A stretch of 64,000 bases of DNA from DASZQL01 sp964391865 (GTDB lineage Bacteria > Planctomycetota > Phycisphaerae > Phycisphaerales > UBA1924). The notes beneath the pieces are model-generated. The model did not search any database. It saw only the letters and a program-made list of their open reading frames with translations, and was not told the DNA's origin. Each line of letters begins with the position of its first letter. The first letter of the stretch is position 1. The translations under genes were made by a program, and so were the position numbers. The stretch covers positions 186,001 to 250,000 of the forward strand of contig CAYMNQ010000004.1 of the NCBI GenBank assembly GCA_964391865.1, in the 5' to 3' direction. This document shows, piece after piece, positions 54,338 to 64,000 of this stretch.

Positions 54338-54366
54338 TCGACCGGCGCGGGCCGATGTGCTATACT
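54338..54366 (+). promoter_or_regulatory. Candidate promoter of the DEAD-box helicase gene
   Basis: TCGACC (54338-54343), a 17-nt spacer and TATACT (54361-54366) would give a leader of about 185 nt before ATG 54560. The leader holds a TCCGCTTGCGAAGCGGA hairpin at 54418. The remainder of 54175-54559 shows nothing else. Confidence 0.45.
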
Positions 54367-54559
54367 TGTTCCGTCCACGGTTGAGCACATTGCCGCCACG
54401 TGGGTGATCCGGCCCTTTTCCGCTTGCGAAGCGGATCCGAATTCTCGGGGGTCAGGATATTTCTGCGAGCGGCTGTGCCAGAACGGTCACGGACCCGGCG
54501 ATTGATCGCCGAGTACCGGGCGATCAGTCACCGGGATGAATTTCCCTGAAAGAGGTTTC

Positions 54560-56128
<1,569 letters not shown>

Positions 56129-56149
56129 TCCGCGTACGCTGTGGCGCGC

Positions 56150-59100
56150 ATGCCGCCCGGTGTTTCGCAGCCTGATCCAGCGCTCCCGATCCTCCTCCGC
56201 CGCGCGGAGATCGAGTCGGCCATCGCGCGCCATCAGATCGTCGTGATCTGCGGCGAAACCGGCTCGGGCAAGACCACGCAACTGCCGCAGCTTTGCCTCG
56301 CGCTCGGTCGCGGCAAGGCGGGCATGATCGGGCACACGCAGCCCCGCCGGCTCGCCGCCCGCGCGGTCGCGGCGCGCATCGCCGAGGAAATGGGCGTGCG
56401 CGTCGGCGGTGTCGTCGGGGTGAAGGTCCGGTTTCAGGACCAGACCGCGCGCGATACCAAGATCAAACTGATGACCGACGGCATGCTCCTCGCCGAACTC
56501 GCGGGAGACCCGAAGCTCGCCGCATACGACACGATCATCATCGACGAAGCGCACGAGCGCTCGCTGAACATCGACTTCCTGCTCGGCTGCTTGCGCGATC
56601 TCCTACCCAAGCGCCCGGACCTGAAGCTCATCATCACCTCCGCCACCATCGATCCCGCGCGGTTCAGCGACTACTTCGGCGGCCCGAGCGTCGCGCCCGT
56701 GCTCGAAGTCTCGGGGCGGATGTTCCCCGTCGAAGTGCGCTACGACACCGCCGGCGCTGGTGATGACGACTGGGAATCGCACCTCGCTCACCGCGTCGCC
56801 GACGCGGCGGAAGAACTCTGCCGCCCGAGCAAGCCGCCGGGGGATGTGCTGGTCTTCCTGCCCGGCGAACGCGAGATCCGCGCCGCGGACAAGCTGTTAA
56901 AGCAGCGCGGCATCGACGCCGACATACTACCGCTGCTCGCTCGGCTCACGAACGAAGAGCAGGACCGCATCTTCCACCCCGGCCCGCGCCGGCGCGTGAT
57001 CCTCTCGACGAACATCGCGGAAACATCGCTCACGGTGCCGCGGATTCGCTACGTGATCGACAGCGGCCTCGTGCGCCTGAGCCGCTATGACGCGAAGCGC
57101 AAGGTGCAGACGCTGCCCATCGAGCCGATCTCGCAGGCATCGGCGAAGCAGCGCGCGGGCCGATGCGGACGCGTGGCGGAGGGCGTGTGCGTCCGCCTCT
57201 ACAGCGAGTCAGCGCTCCGCGACCAGCCCGCGTTCACGGAGCCGGAGATCCGGCGCTCGAGCCTCGCCAGCGTGATCCTCCAGATGAAATCGCTCGGGCT
57301 CGGTGCGATCGAGCAGTTCCCGCTCCTCGACCCGCCCGATTCCGGCGCGGTCCGCGACGGCTACGAGACGCTCTTCGAGCTCGGCGCCATCACCCGCGCG
57401 GCATCCGACGGCGCACTCACCGAGATCGGCCGTCAACTCTCGAAACTCCCCGTCGATCCGCGCGTCGGGCGCATGCTCCTCGGCGCCGAACGCGAAGGCT
57501 CGCTCCGCGAAGTGCTGGTCCTCGCCGCCGCGCTCTCGATTCAGGATGTGCGCGAGCGCCCGATGAGCCGGCAGGAAGAGGCCGACCGCGCTCATCTCGT
57601 CTTCCGCAACGAAACCAGCGATTTTCTCACGCTCCTGAACATCTGGGACCAGTACCACCACGCGGCCGGCGAGCGATCTAGCGGCCCGCTCTTCTCGTGG
57701 TGCCGGGAGAATTTCCTCTCCGCCGCGCGGATGCGCGAGTGGATCGAGACGCACTACCAGCTCCGCGACCTCGCGCGCGAACTGGAACTGAGAACGAACC
57801 AGCAGCCCGCGGCGCCGGATCAGATCCATCGCGCGCTACTCACCGGGCTGATCAGCCACGTCGCCTGCCGGACGGGCGAAGCAGGCTCATTCGACTACCG
57901 CGGCATCCGCGGCAACACGCTCACCATCTTCCCCGGCTCCGTCCTGTTCAAGAAAGCCCCGAAGTGGATCATGGCGGGCGAGGTCGTGCAGACCACGAAG
58001 CTCTTCGCGCGCACCGTCGCGCGGATCGAGCCGGAGTGGATCGAGGAACTCGCGGCGCACGTCTTCCAGCGCCAGATCACCGACCCGCACTGGGATTCCG
58101 AATCGCAGCAGCCCGGCGCGTGGGAGCGGATCAGCATGAGCGGCGTGGTGGTCGTGCCGCGTCGGCGGGTGGCCCTGGCTGCGCATGATCCCGCGGCGGC
58201 GCGGCGGCTCTTCATCGCCGACGGGCTGCTGGGCGGGAAGTGGGGGAGCGGCGAACCGTTCATGCGGCAGAACCGCGAGGCCCTCGCGCGCGCGGCCCGC
58301 GCAGAAGCCAAGCTCCGCCGGCGCGGCGTGACCGCTCCGCCCGAGCAGCTCGCGGCGTGGTTCGACGCGCGCCTGCCGAAGCACGTATGCGACCCGGCAT
58401 CGTTCGGCGCATGGTGGAGGGACGCTGCACGCGACCACGCGCGCCGACTGGAACTGAACGACACGGACGTGCTTCTGCCCGCCGTCCGCGAGATGCTCGA
58501 TTCGGCCCTCTTCCCTGACGAGATCGAACTCGCCACTGAATCGCGCGAGACGATCGCCCTCGAATACGCCCTCGCGCCGGGCAAGGACGAAGACGGAGTG
58601 ACGGCGACCGTGCGCGTCGCGCAGCTGCCGATGCTGACGTCGGAGCGTGCGGCGTGGCTCGTGCCGGGGAATCTCGCCGACCTTGTCCTGGCGCTCATGA
58701 AGACGCTGCCGAAGAGCGAGCGCGCGAAGGTCGAAACGAAAGGCGACCTCGGCGCGATCGCATCCGAGTGCGCCGGCGTGATCGAGTTCGCGCGCGGCCC
58801 GATCGGCGCGGCGATCAGCGAAGCGATCGAGGTGCTGCACGGCGTCACAATCCCGCCCGGCGCGTGGTCGGTGAACGCCCTGCCCGCGCACCTGCGCCTC
58901 CGCGTTCGAGTTGTGGATGACGCGGGCAAGGAACTCGGCGTTGGTCGCGATCTCGCGAAACTCATGCAACGATTCGAGGGGCGTATCCGCAAGGCGCAGT
59001 CCGCGAACGCGCGGCGCACCTTCGAGCGCGAGGGCGTCACATCGTGGGACTTCGGCGATATCCCGGCGGAGATCACCATCGAACACGCGGGCGAGCCGAT

Positions 59101-60040
59101 CACACTCCATCCGGCGGCGGTCGATCGCCTCGCGTCGGTGTCGCTGGAACTGCATGAGTCCGCTGCTCGCGCCGAGTCGCTCACGCGCCTCGGCGTGCGA
59201 CGCCTCTTCGCGATCGCGATCCGCGAGGAAATCGACCATTACCTGACCACTCTGCCGCAGTGGGGCGAGATGGTGCGCCACTACGCGAACTACGGCAACG
59301 CGAAGCAACTCGGTGACGATCTGTCGTGCGTTGTCGCCGACCGCGTGTTCCTGATCGGGCAACCGTCCGTGAGAACCAAGGGCGAGTTCGACGGACGTTC
59401 GAGCGCGCACTGGGGGCGATTGTCGAGCGTCACACGCGAGACGGCGGAGATCGTCGCGAAGATCCTGGAGCCGCGCGCGCGCGTGGCGCACCGCATCTCG
59501 GGCGGCACGCCGCGATTGTGGGCCGCGAGCGTCGCCGACATCCGCGAGCAGGCGGCGTATCTCGTGCCCGCGGGGTTTGTGCGCAACACGCCCTGGGAGC
59601 GGCTGCGCGAGTTCCCGCGCTATGTGCAGGGGATGCGTGAGCGCCTCTTTGCGCTGCGCGAGGACGGCAGCGGCTCGGAGTCGGCGGCGCTGGCGCGCTT
59701 CGCGCCGTACTGGAAGGCGTTCACTGGCTGGGTGGCGGCACGAATGAGCGACGAGCGACGGTCCGCGGAACAGAGCGAAATGGACCAGCCGCCGAAACCC
59801 GGCGCGAAGAAGAGCTCCGTCCTCCCTCTGCCCGCGGCACGCCGGCGCGGCGTGGTCGTCAATCTCGACGCGGGCGAGTGGGCCCAGCAGCCCGGCGCGA
59901 TCCCGCCAACTGTGGCGGAACTGCGATGGACGCTCGAGGAATTGCGCCTTGCTCTCTTCGTCAGCGGCAACGCGGCCGAAGCGGCCAGGCTCGAAAGCAC
60001 GGCGACGAGATTGATCCGCGAAATCCACGCGGCGACGTGA
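56150..60040 (+). CDS. hrpA: ATP-dependent RNA helicase HrpA
   Basis: DEAH/RHA-type helicase. Motifs in order: GETGSGKTTQLPQ, TDGMLLAE, DEAHERSLN, SATID, FLPGEREIR, TNIAETSLTVP and QRAGRCGR, then helicase-associated, OB-fold and DUF3418 parts as in full-length HrpA. About 1296 residues matches the E. coli size of 1300. The open frame starts with GTG 56141; I prefer ATG 56150, with neither having a good ribosome-binding site. Close spacing to the DEAD-box gene suggests one operon of two RNA helicases. Confidence 0.95.
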   Translation: MPPGVSQPDPALPILLRRAEIESAIARHQIVVICGETGSGKTTQLPQLCLALGRGKAGMIGHTQPRRLAARAVAARIAEEMGVRVGGVVGVKVRFQDQTARDTKIKLMTDGMLLAELAGDPKLAAYDTIIIDEAHERSLNIDFLLGCLRDLLPKRPDLKLIITSATIDPARFSDYFGGPSVAPVLEVSGRMFPVEVRYDTAGAGDDDWESHLAHRVADAAEELCRPSKPPGDVLVFLPGEREIRAADKLLKQRGIDADILPLLARLTNEEQDRIFHPGPRRRVILSTNIAETSLTVPRIRYVIDSGLVRLSRYDAKRKVQTLPIEPISQASAKQRAGRCGRVAEGVCVRLYSESALRDQPAFTEPEIRRSSLASVILQMKSLGLGAIEQFPLLDPPDSGAVRDGYETLFELGAITRAASDGALTEIGRQLSKLPVDPRVGRMLLGAEREGSLREVLVLAAALSIQDVRERPMSRQEEADRAHLVFRNETSDFLTLLNIWDQYHHAAGERSSGPLFSWCRENFLSAARMREWIETHYQLRDLARELELRTNQQPAAPDQIHRALLTGLISHVACRTGEAGSFDYRGIRGNTLTIFPGSVLFKKAPKWIMAGEVVQTTKLFARTVARIEPEWIEELAAHVFQRQITDPHWDSESQQPGAWERISMSGVVVVPRRRVALAAHDPAAARRLFIADGLLGGKWGSGEPFMRQNREALARAARAEAKLRRRGVTAPPEQLAAWFDARLPKHVCDPASFGAWWRDAARDHARRLELNDTDVLLPAVREMLDSALFPDEIELATESRETIALEYALAPGKDEDGVTATVRVAQLPMLTSERAAWLVPGNLADLVLALMKTLPKSERAKVETKGDLGAIASECAGVIEFARGPIGAAISEAIEVLHGVTIPPGAWSVNALPAHLRLRVRVVDDAGKELGVGRDLAKLMQRFEGRIRKAQSANARRTFEREGVTSWDFGDIPAEITIEHAGEPITLHPAAVDRLASVSLELHESAARAESLTRLGVRRLFAIAIREEIDHYLTTLPQWGEMVRHYANYGNAKQLGDDLSCVVADRVFLIGQPSVRTKGEFDGRSSAHWGRLSSVTRETAEIVAKILEPRARVAHRISGGTPRLWAASVADIREQAAYLVPAGFVRNTPWERLREFPRYVQGMRERLFALREDGSGSESAALARFAPYWKAFTGWVAARMSDERRSAEQSEMDQPPKPGAKKSSVLPLPAARRRGVVVNLDAGEWAQQPGAIPPTVAELRWTLEELRLALFVSGNAAEAARLESTATRLIREIHAAT

Positions 60041-60052
60041 TCGCACGCCCGA

Positions 60053-61852
60053 TCAGATCACCGGCAAGCCGCCCTCGAAGCGGGCGATTTCCTTCGACCC
60101 GAGCCGGAATCCCGTGATCTTCACGCCTTTCGTCGGGCGGAAGATCAGAATGAGCGTCTGGTCGCGCTTGCCCTTGGTGAGGTTTGGAATCTGGCTCATG
60201 GCGCGAACCGGCTCCTCGGGCTTGAAGCTGATCTCGATCTCGCCACCCTCACGGTACACGTAGCCGAGCGCCTCGTACGACCGGCCCGCCTCGTCGATCA
60301 GCAGCGGTGGCAGGATGTCCTCCGCGACTTCGACGCTCTTGCCCAGAAGCGTGCGCCGCCCTTCAAGCGAGAGCGTGAGCTGCACGATGCCGGTGTCTTT
60401 CGTGGTCTCGAACCTGTCGACGCGGAGTTCCTTGCCCAGGCCGCGGGCTTCGGTCTCTTCCTTGGTGAACTTCGATGCCCCGCCGCGGACGCCGTTCTCT
60501 GCGCCGAGCTCGAGCCCCTTGGCGTTCGACTTGTTGATGTTGATGTTCAACGGGAGGATCGGGTTGGTTGATACGCCCTCGACCTGACTCCCCACGGCGA
60601 TGTTGATGATCCCGCCGCCGCCGGATGCCGAGCCGCTGGACGTGCCGCCGCCGCTCGACGCGGTGGACCCGCTCGAGGGCGTGCTCGGTGCCGCGGCCGC
60701 GCTGGCGGGGAAGATCGCGCGGGTGCGCACCGCGAGGTCACGGTCGGCGACGTTCTTGTACGCCGTCAGCGCCGTGCCCGAGATGTCGAGCCGGATGTTC
60801 TTCACCAGCAGGTGCGTGGGCGACGCGCCATCGGGGAGGATGAACTCGAGCCCGAAGTACGACTCGGAGCTGCCGCCGACCGACGCGATGAACGGTTCCT
60901 TCGCGTCGAAGCGGAATCGGTACAGCGTGGTGCTGATACCGTCAGGCGCTGCGACGGCGGCGATAGGGTGAATCGCGAACGAACCTCCCTCGGCGTTGGT
61001 CCCGATCAGCCGCACCTGCCCCGGCGTGATGACGACATTGCCGCCCTTCTCCTTCGCCCCGGAGCCGAAGCGGACCACGTAGCCGCGGAGCGCGCCGCCG
61101 CTGGGTTTCGAGCCGTCGGGATACACGACGTTCTGCTTCTTGGGCGAGAAGCTGTCGGCGGTGAGCGCGTCGAGCGTGCCCTTCACCTCGTACGCTTTGA
61201 TGACGCTCGCATCACCCGGCTTGATCGTGACGCGGCTGGCGTCTTCATAGGTCATGCGGAGCATCCCGCCCTGCTGGTGGACCGCGGGCTGGAGTTTCGC
61301 CAGCGGCGCATCGGTGGCGAACGCGCCCATCGAGAGGTGCGAATACAGCCCGGCGACCGCTTTGTCAGCGGGGATCCACAGCCCGCCGTCGGCGACCATG
61401 TTGCCATTCTGATCGCTGACGGCCTGGTAGCCCAGCAGCGCACCCGGCAGACGCATGAACGAGAGTGACAGCACCACAATCCCGGCGGCGATGAAGCCGG
61501 AAGTCGCGCCGAAAATGATGCCGCCCACGGTATTGGCCAGATCGCTGAACTGCAGGTTCTTCCGCACGAAGACGTCCACCGACAACCGAAGGACCAGCAG
61601 CGAGAGCGCGAACGGCGCGATGAGCGCGATGCCCCACGCGTTGTCGCCGATGAACCCGCCGAAGCCCGAAGTGCCGGTCTTCTCGAGGATGAGATACGCG
61701 AGCGGCTCCCACGCGCCGAACGCCACCGCGCCGGCGGCGATCACGCACACCAACGCGAGGAACGCGGAGAAGAGCCCGAATCCCTTCGCTTTGCTCGCCC
61801 ACGTGGCGGCGCCGCCGAGGATGATGAGGATGACGACGAAGTTCATGATCAT
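60053..61852 (-). CDS. CvpA-like membrane protein with large exported domain
   Basis: The N-terminal 150 residues have four TM segments in CvpA style (MNFVVILIILGGAATWASK, GLFSAFLALVCVIAAGAVAFG, NAWGIALIAPFALSLLVLRL, NTVGGIIFGATSGFIAAGI). The remaining 450 residues form a soluble beta-rich domain with a Ser/Gly linker (GSTASSGGGTSSGSASGGGG) and no known fold. CvpA itself is tied to colicin V production and envelope stress; the C-terminal domain is additional. It lies 49 nt behind the GspE-like gene and may be in its operon. ATG 61852 is chosen; 61846 is possible. Confidence 0.75.
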   Translation of the reverse strand: MIMNFVVILIILGGAATWASKAKGFGLFSAFLALVCVIAAGAVAFGAWEPLAYLILEKTGTSGFGGFIGDNAWGIALIAPFALSLLVLRLSVDVFVRKNLQFSDLANTVGGIIFGATSGFIAAGIVVLSLSFMRLPGALLGYQAVSDQNGNMVADGGLWIPADKAVAGLYSHLSMGAFATDAPLAKLQPAVHQQGGMLRMTYEDASRVTIKPGDASVIKAYEVKGTLDALTADSFSPKKQNVVYPDGSKPSGGALRGYVVRFGSGAKEKGGNVVITPGQVRLIGTNAEGGSFAIHPIAAVAAPDGISTTLYRFRFDAKEPFIASVGGSSESYFGLEFILPDGASPTHLLVKNIRLDISGTALTAYKNVADRDLAVRTRAIFPASAAAAPSTPSSGSTASSGGGTSSGSASGGGGIINIAVGSQVEGVSTNPILPLNININKSNAKGLELGAENGVRGGASKFTKEETEARGLGKELRVDRFETTKDTGIVQLTLSLEGRRTLLGKSVEVAEDILPPLLIDEAGRSYEALGYVYREGGEIEISFKPEEPVRAMSQIPNLTKGKRDQTLILIFRPTKGVKITGFRLGSKEIARFEGGLPVI

Positions 61853-61862
61853 GGGGAAGCTC

Positions 61863-61884
61863 TGGCTTGGGGCTCGGGGCTTGA
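61863..61884 (-). repeat. CAAGCCCC dispersed repeat, inverted copy
   Basis: TGGCTTGGGGCTCGGGGCTT is the reverse complement of the units at 48141. It fills the gap between the CvpA-like and GspE-like genes. Confidence 0.65.
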
Positions 61885-61901
61885 GGAAAAGACGCAGCCG
61901 A

Positions 61902-63596
61902 TTAAGTCGCGGCTTTGGGCGCGGCGGTGGGCGCACTCGGGGCGGCCGGGGCGGCGGGCGGCGCGGTCACGCGCATGACTTCTTCGATCGAGGTGTCGCC
62001 CTTCATGGCGTGCTGCATGCCCGCGGACTGCATGCTCTGCTGCTTCTTCTGACGGACCAGACCGCGAAGCCCGGTCATGTCGTTGGTGGCGATGAGCCGG
62101 CGCTCGTCCGGGCCGAACGTGTAAACCTCGAACAGCCCGAGCTGCCCGAAGAAGCCCGACCCGCCGCACACCGGGCACGTCTGCGGCTTGTCCTTCACCA
62201 AGACCTGCCCGCCCTTGCGGTGGAGCTGCTTCGTGTCCGCCGGCAGCCCGACTTTCTTCAGCATGTCGGGCGTCGGCTGGAACGGCACGCGGCAGTTGGT
62301 GCACAGACGGCGGCACAGCTTCTGCGACACCACGCCCCGGAGGCTCTCGGCGGCGGCGGCCTGGTCGCCCACCGCGCGGGCATACTTCTGGATCGCCTGC
62401 ATCGCGCCGTCGGCGGGGAAGCTCAGATACACGCGCGTCCGCGAGTGATCCGCGCGGGAGACTTCCTTGCCCGTATTCTCATCGGGCATCTCGCCCACCG
62501 CGACGACCTCCGGGTCACGCCGCAGGATCGAGCGAACCGTGGTGCTGTACTCGGCCTTGTCGGCGGCGGGGTCGAACTTGTTTTGCCGCACGCCCTCGAT
62601 CGCGCTCTGGATCTCGTATTCGATGGTCTGCACGTTCGTTGTATACGCGTCGTGCGCGCGGACGAGCGCATAAAACGTGCTGGTCCGCCCGCCGTCGGGC
62701 GGCGCCGTCTGCAGCACGACGCCCTTCTCCGAGATCAGCGACTTCAGATCGGCGAGCTGGTTCTCGATCAGCCCCAGGTCTTCGATCTTGCGTTTCACCT
62801 GATTGTCCGGGTCGAGGAGCAGGGTGATTTGCACGCCGGCGCTCGAGCCTTGAGTCGTGGCGCGGACCTTGGTCCCGCCGTCGACGTTGTGGCTGACGGT
62901 GAAATCACCCACCTGCTTGCGTCGCCGGTCGGTCATATCCAGCCCGGCGGCACCCTTGAAGATGTCGATGATCGCCAAAGCGCGCTGCGCGGGGAACTGC
63001 TCGGCGGGCTGGCGCACACCGTCGATGAGAAAGCTCGCGCCGTACGAGCCGTCCTTGATCGGCCCGATGTCGATCTGCGAGCCGTGCGCCTCGACCAGCT
63101 TGTTGACGAGCGACTCGGCGGCGATGCGGATCTCGAATTCCGGGGCGTCTTTCGCCGGGGCGGCGAGCACGCCCTTCGGTCCTTTGAGCACGAGCGTGGT
63201 GGTCTTCTTCGCCTCGGCCTGCTTCTTCGCTTTCCCTTCGAACAGCTTGGCCGGGTTCAGGCTCCACTTCGCGCTCGCGGGCACTTTCTCATCGGCGTTG
63301 CGGATGAAGAAATACGCCAGCAGTTCCGCGCCCAGAATCGCCGCGAGCGCCGGACCCGTAATCAGGAACGAGAGCGGCAGGAACAGCACCAGCGACAGGG
63401 CCAGCACGCCCACCGCCACGTGGATCCCGTTCCACATGGTCCGCTTCAGGTACCAGCGGGCCGCGTCCTTGTCGTAGATCGTCGAGATCACCCACGCCCA
63501 CAGCGCGAAGGTGACCACGAGCAAAATGGGCTTGTACCACGAGACGAGGAACTCACCCCCGGCGGCCAGAACGATCGGCGACTGCGGTTCGATCAT
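61902..63596 (-). CDS. GspE/PilB-like protein with degenerate Walker A and N-terminal membrane segments
   Basis: The 564-residue protein has three TM segments at about 21-41, 57-79 and 80-98, which GspE/PilB ATPases normally lack. The body resembles the secretion ATPase core: a Walker A position that reads APPDGGRT (298-305, Arg for Lys, Asp for Gly), a DPEVVAVGEMPDENT segment (361-375) where GspE has DPDVIMVGEIRDxET, and FPADGA where the conserved HTN lies. The zinc-binding cysteines are kept (CRRLCTNC, 428-435, and CPVC, 474-477). It is probably a non-hydrolysing or altered member of the family working with the PilT-type protein next to it. Confidence 0.8.
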   Translation of the reverse strand: MIEPQSPIVLAAGGEFLVSWYKPILLVVTFALWAWVISTIYDKDAARWYLKRTMWNGIHVAVGVLALSLVLFLPLSFLITGPALAAILGAELLAYFFIRNADEKVPASAKWSLNPAKLFEGKAKKQAEAKKTTTLVLKGPKGVLAAPAKDAPEFEIRIAAESLVNKLVEAHGSQIDIGPIKDGSYGASFLIDGVRQPAEQFPAQRALAIIDIFKGAAGLDMTDRRRKQVGDFTVSHNVDGGTKVRATTQGSSAGVQITLLLDPDNQVKRKIEDLGLIENQLADLKSLISEKGVVLQTAPPDGGRTSTFYALVRAHDAYTTNVQTIEYEIQSAIEGVRQNKFDPAADKAEYSTTVRSILRRDPEVVAVGEMPDENTGKEVSRADHSRTRVYLSFPADGAMQAIQKYARAVGDQAAAAESLRGVVSQKLCRRLCTNCRVPFQPTPDMLKKVGLPADTKQLHRKGGQVLVKDKPQTCPVCGGSGFFGQLGLFEVYTFGPDERRLIATNDMTGLRGLVRQKKQQSMQSAGMQHAMKGDTSIEEVMRVTAPPAAPAAPSAPTAAPKAAT

Positions 63597-63719
63597 AGAT
63601 GGGTGAGTGTAACGCCGACGCGCGCCGATCGCCGGTCACACGCCGAGACGCGGCTTCGCGGAGACATCCGGGGGGGGGCGGGGACGGGAGTCGTCGGGGG
63701 TGGAGGGGCCGGCGGCGCC

Positions 63720-64000
63720 TCAACCGCCAATCTTCTTCAGGCGCATCTGGAGTTCGTCGGGGTTGGGGGTGGTTTCCATCGCCGTGCGGACGTGGATCAT
63801 CTCGGACTCAACGAGTTTCACCAGCGAGCCGTTGAAGTCGATCATGCCCGACTGCTGCGCTTCCTGGCTCCGGATGACGTCGATCAGCTCGTTCTCGCGA
63901 GCCTCCATGATGTACTTGCGGACCACGCCGTTGTTGATCAGCACCTCGAGCGCGGGGATGCGCTGGATCTCGGGCTTCAGCGTGGGCAGCAGCTTCTGGT
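63720..64000 (-). CDS. PilT/GspE-type twitching or secretion ATPase, C-terminal part
   Basis: The frame is open past the right edge, so only the last 93 codons are seen. LLPTLKPEIQRIPALEVLINN and VRKYIMEARENELIDVIRSQ, GMIDFNGSLVKLVESEMI match the C-terminal domain of PilT-family ATPases, which power pilus retraction or secretion. It lies 123 nt before the GspE-like gene on the same strand. Most of the ATPase, including Walker motifs, is outside the window; PilB or PilU are alternatives. Confidence 0.75.
   Translation of the reverse strand, partial: QKLLPTLKPEIQRIPALEVLINNGVVRKYIMEARENELIDVIRSQEAQQSGMIDFNGSLVKLVESEMIHVRTAMETTPNPDELQMRLKKIGG

Overview
The window is GC-rich, densely coded bacterial chromosome. 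Four things point to Planctomycetota, most likely class Phycisphaerae: secreted proteins with short hydrophobic, Arg-rich C-termini of PEP-CTERM type; many membrane proteins carrying CxxC...CPECG zinc ribbons; large families of secreted right-handed beta-helix proteins; and many short dispersed palindromes. This placement is inferred from gene style; no rRNA or tRNA was found in the window.

Layout. 1-6.8 kb: the 3' part of a solute-binding-protein gene, a membrane zinc-ribbon protein, pyruvate kinase, the tRNA methylthiotransferase MiaB, a secreted PEP-CTERM-like protein and a SET-domain protein. 6.9-9.1 kb: a PBP4-type D-Ala-D-Ala carboxypeptidase and a small tRNA-binding-domain protein. 9.2-25.7 kb: the most distinctive region, with ten secreted beta-helix proteins. 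Nine run in one direction and share almost constant N- and C-terminal caps around a variable number of 21-residue coils. The group is interrupted only by a GENIGWINL/dockerin-like protein, a DUF3592-like membrane protein and one of two paralogous small membrane proteins; the second paralogue closes the cluster.

25.7-54.2 kb: housekeeping and envelope genes. UvrA, Ogt, SmpB, GyrB, a Nudix hydrolase and RuvB handle genome maintenance and translation rescue. A PpiC-type lipoprotein, two further lipoproteins, an N-acetylmuramoyl-L-alanine amidase, a PAP2 phosphatase and a GT39 glycosyltransferase serve the envelope. A Ser/Thr kinase, a methyltransferase, a lipase-like lipoprotein and a metallo-beta-lactamase-fold hydrolase are also here. 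54.5-60 kb: a DEAD-box RNA helicase directly followed by a full-length HrpA. 60-64 kb, minus strand: a CvpA-like membrane protein, a degenerate GspE/PilB-like protein with transmembrane segments, and the C-terminal end of a PilT/GspE-type ATPase.

Overlaid on this are at least five families of short dispersed repeats. They occupy most gaps and in places sit inside coding sequence without breaking the frame. The glycosyltransferase gene carries three different repeat types in one insertion of about 70 codons. Two palindromic copies (30894-30995 and 50048-50152) have full-length MITE-like structure, and a separate 119-bp element with 25-bp inverted arms lies at 26228-26346.
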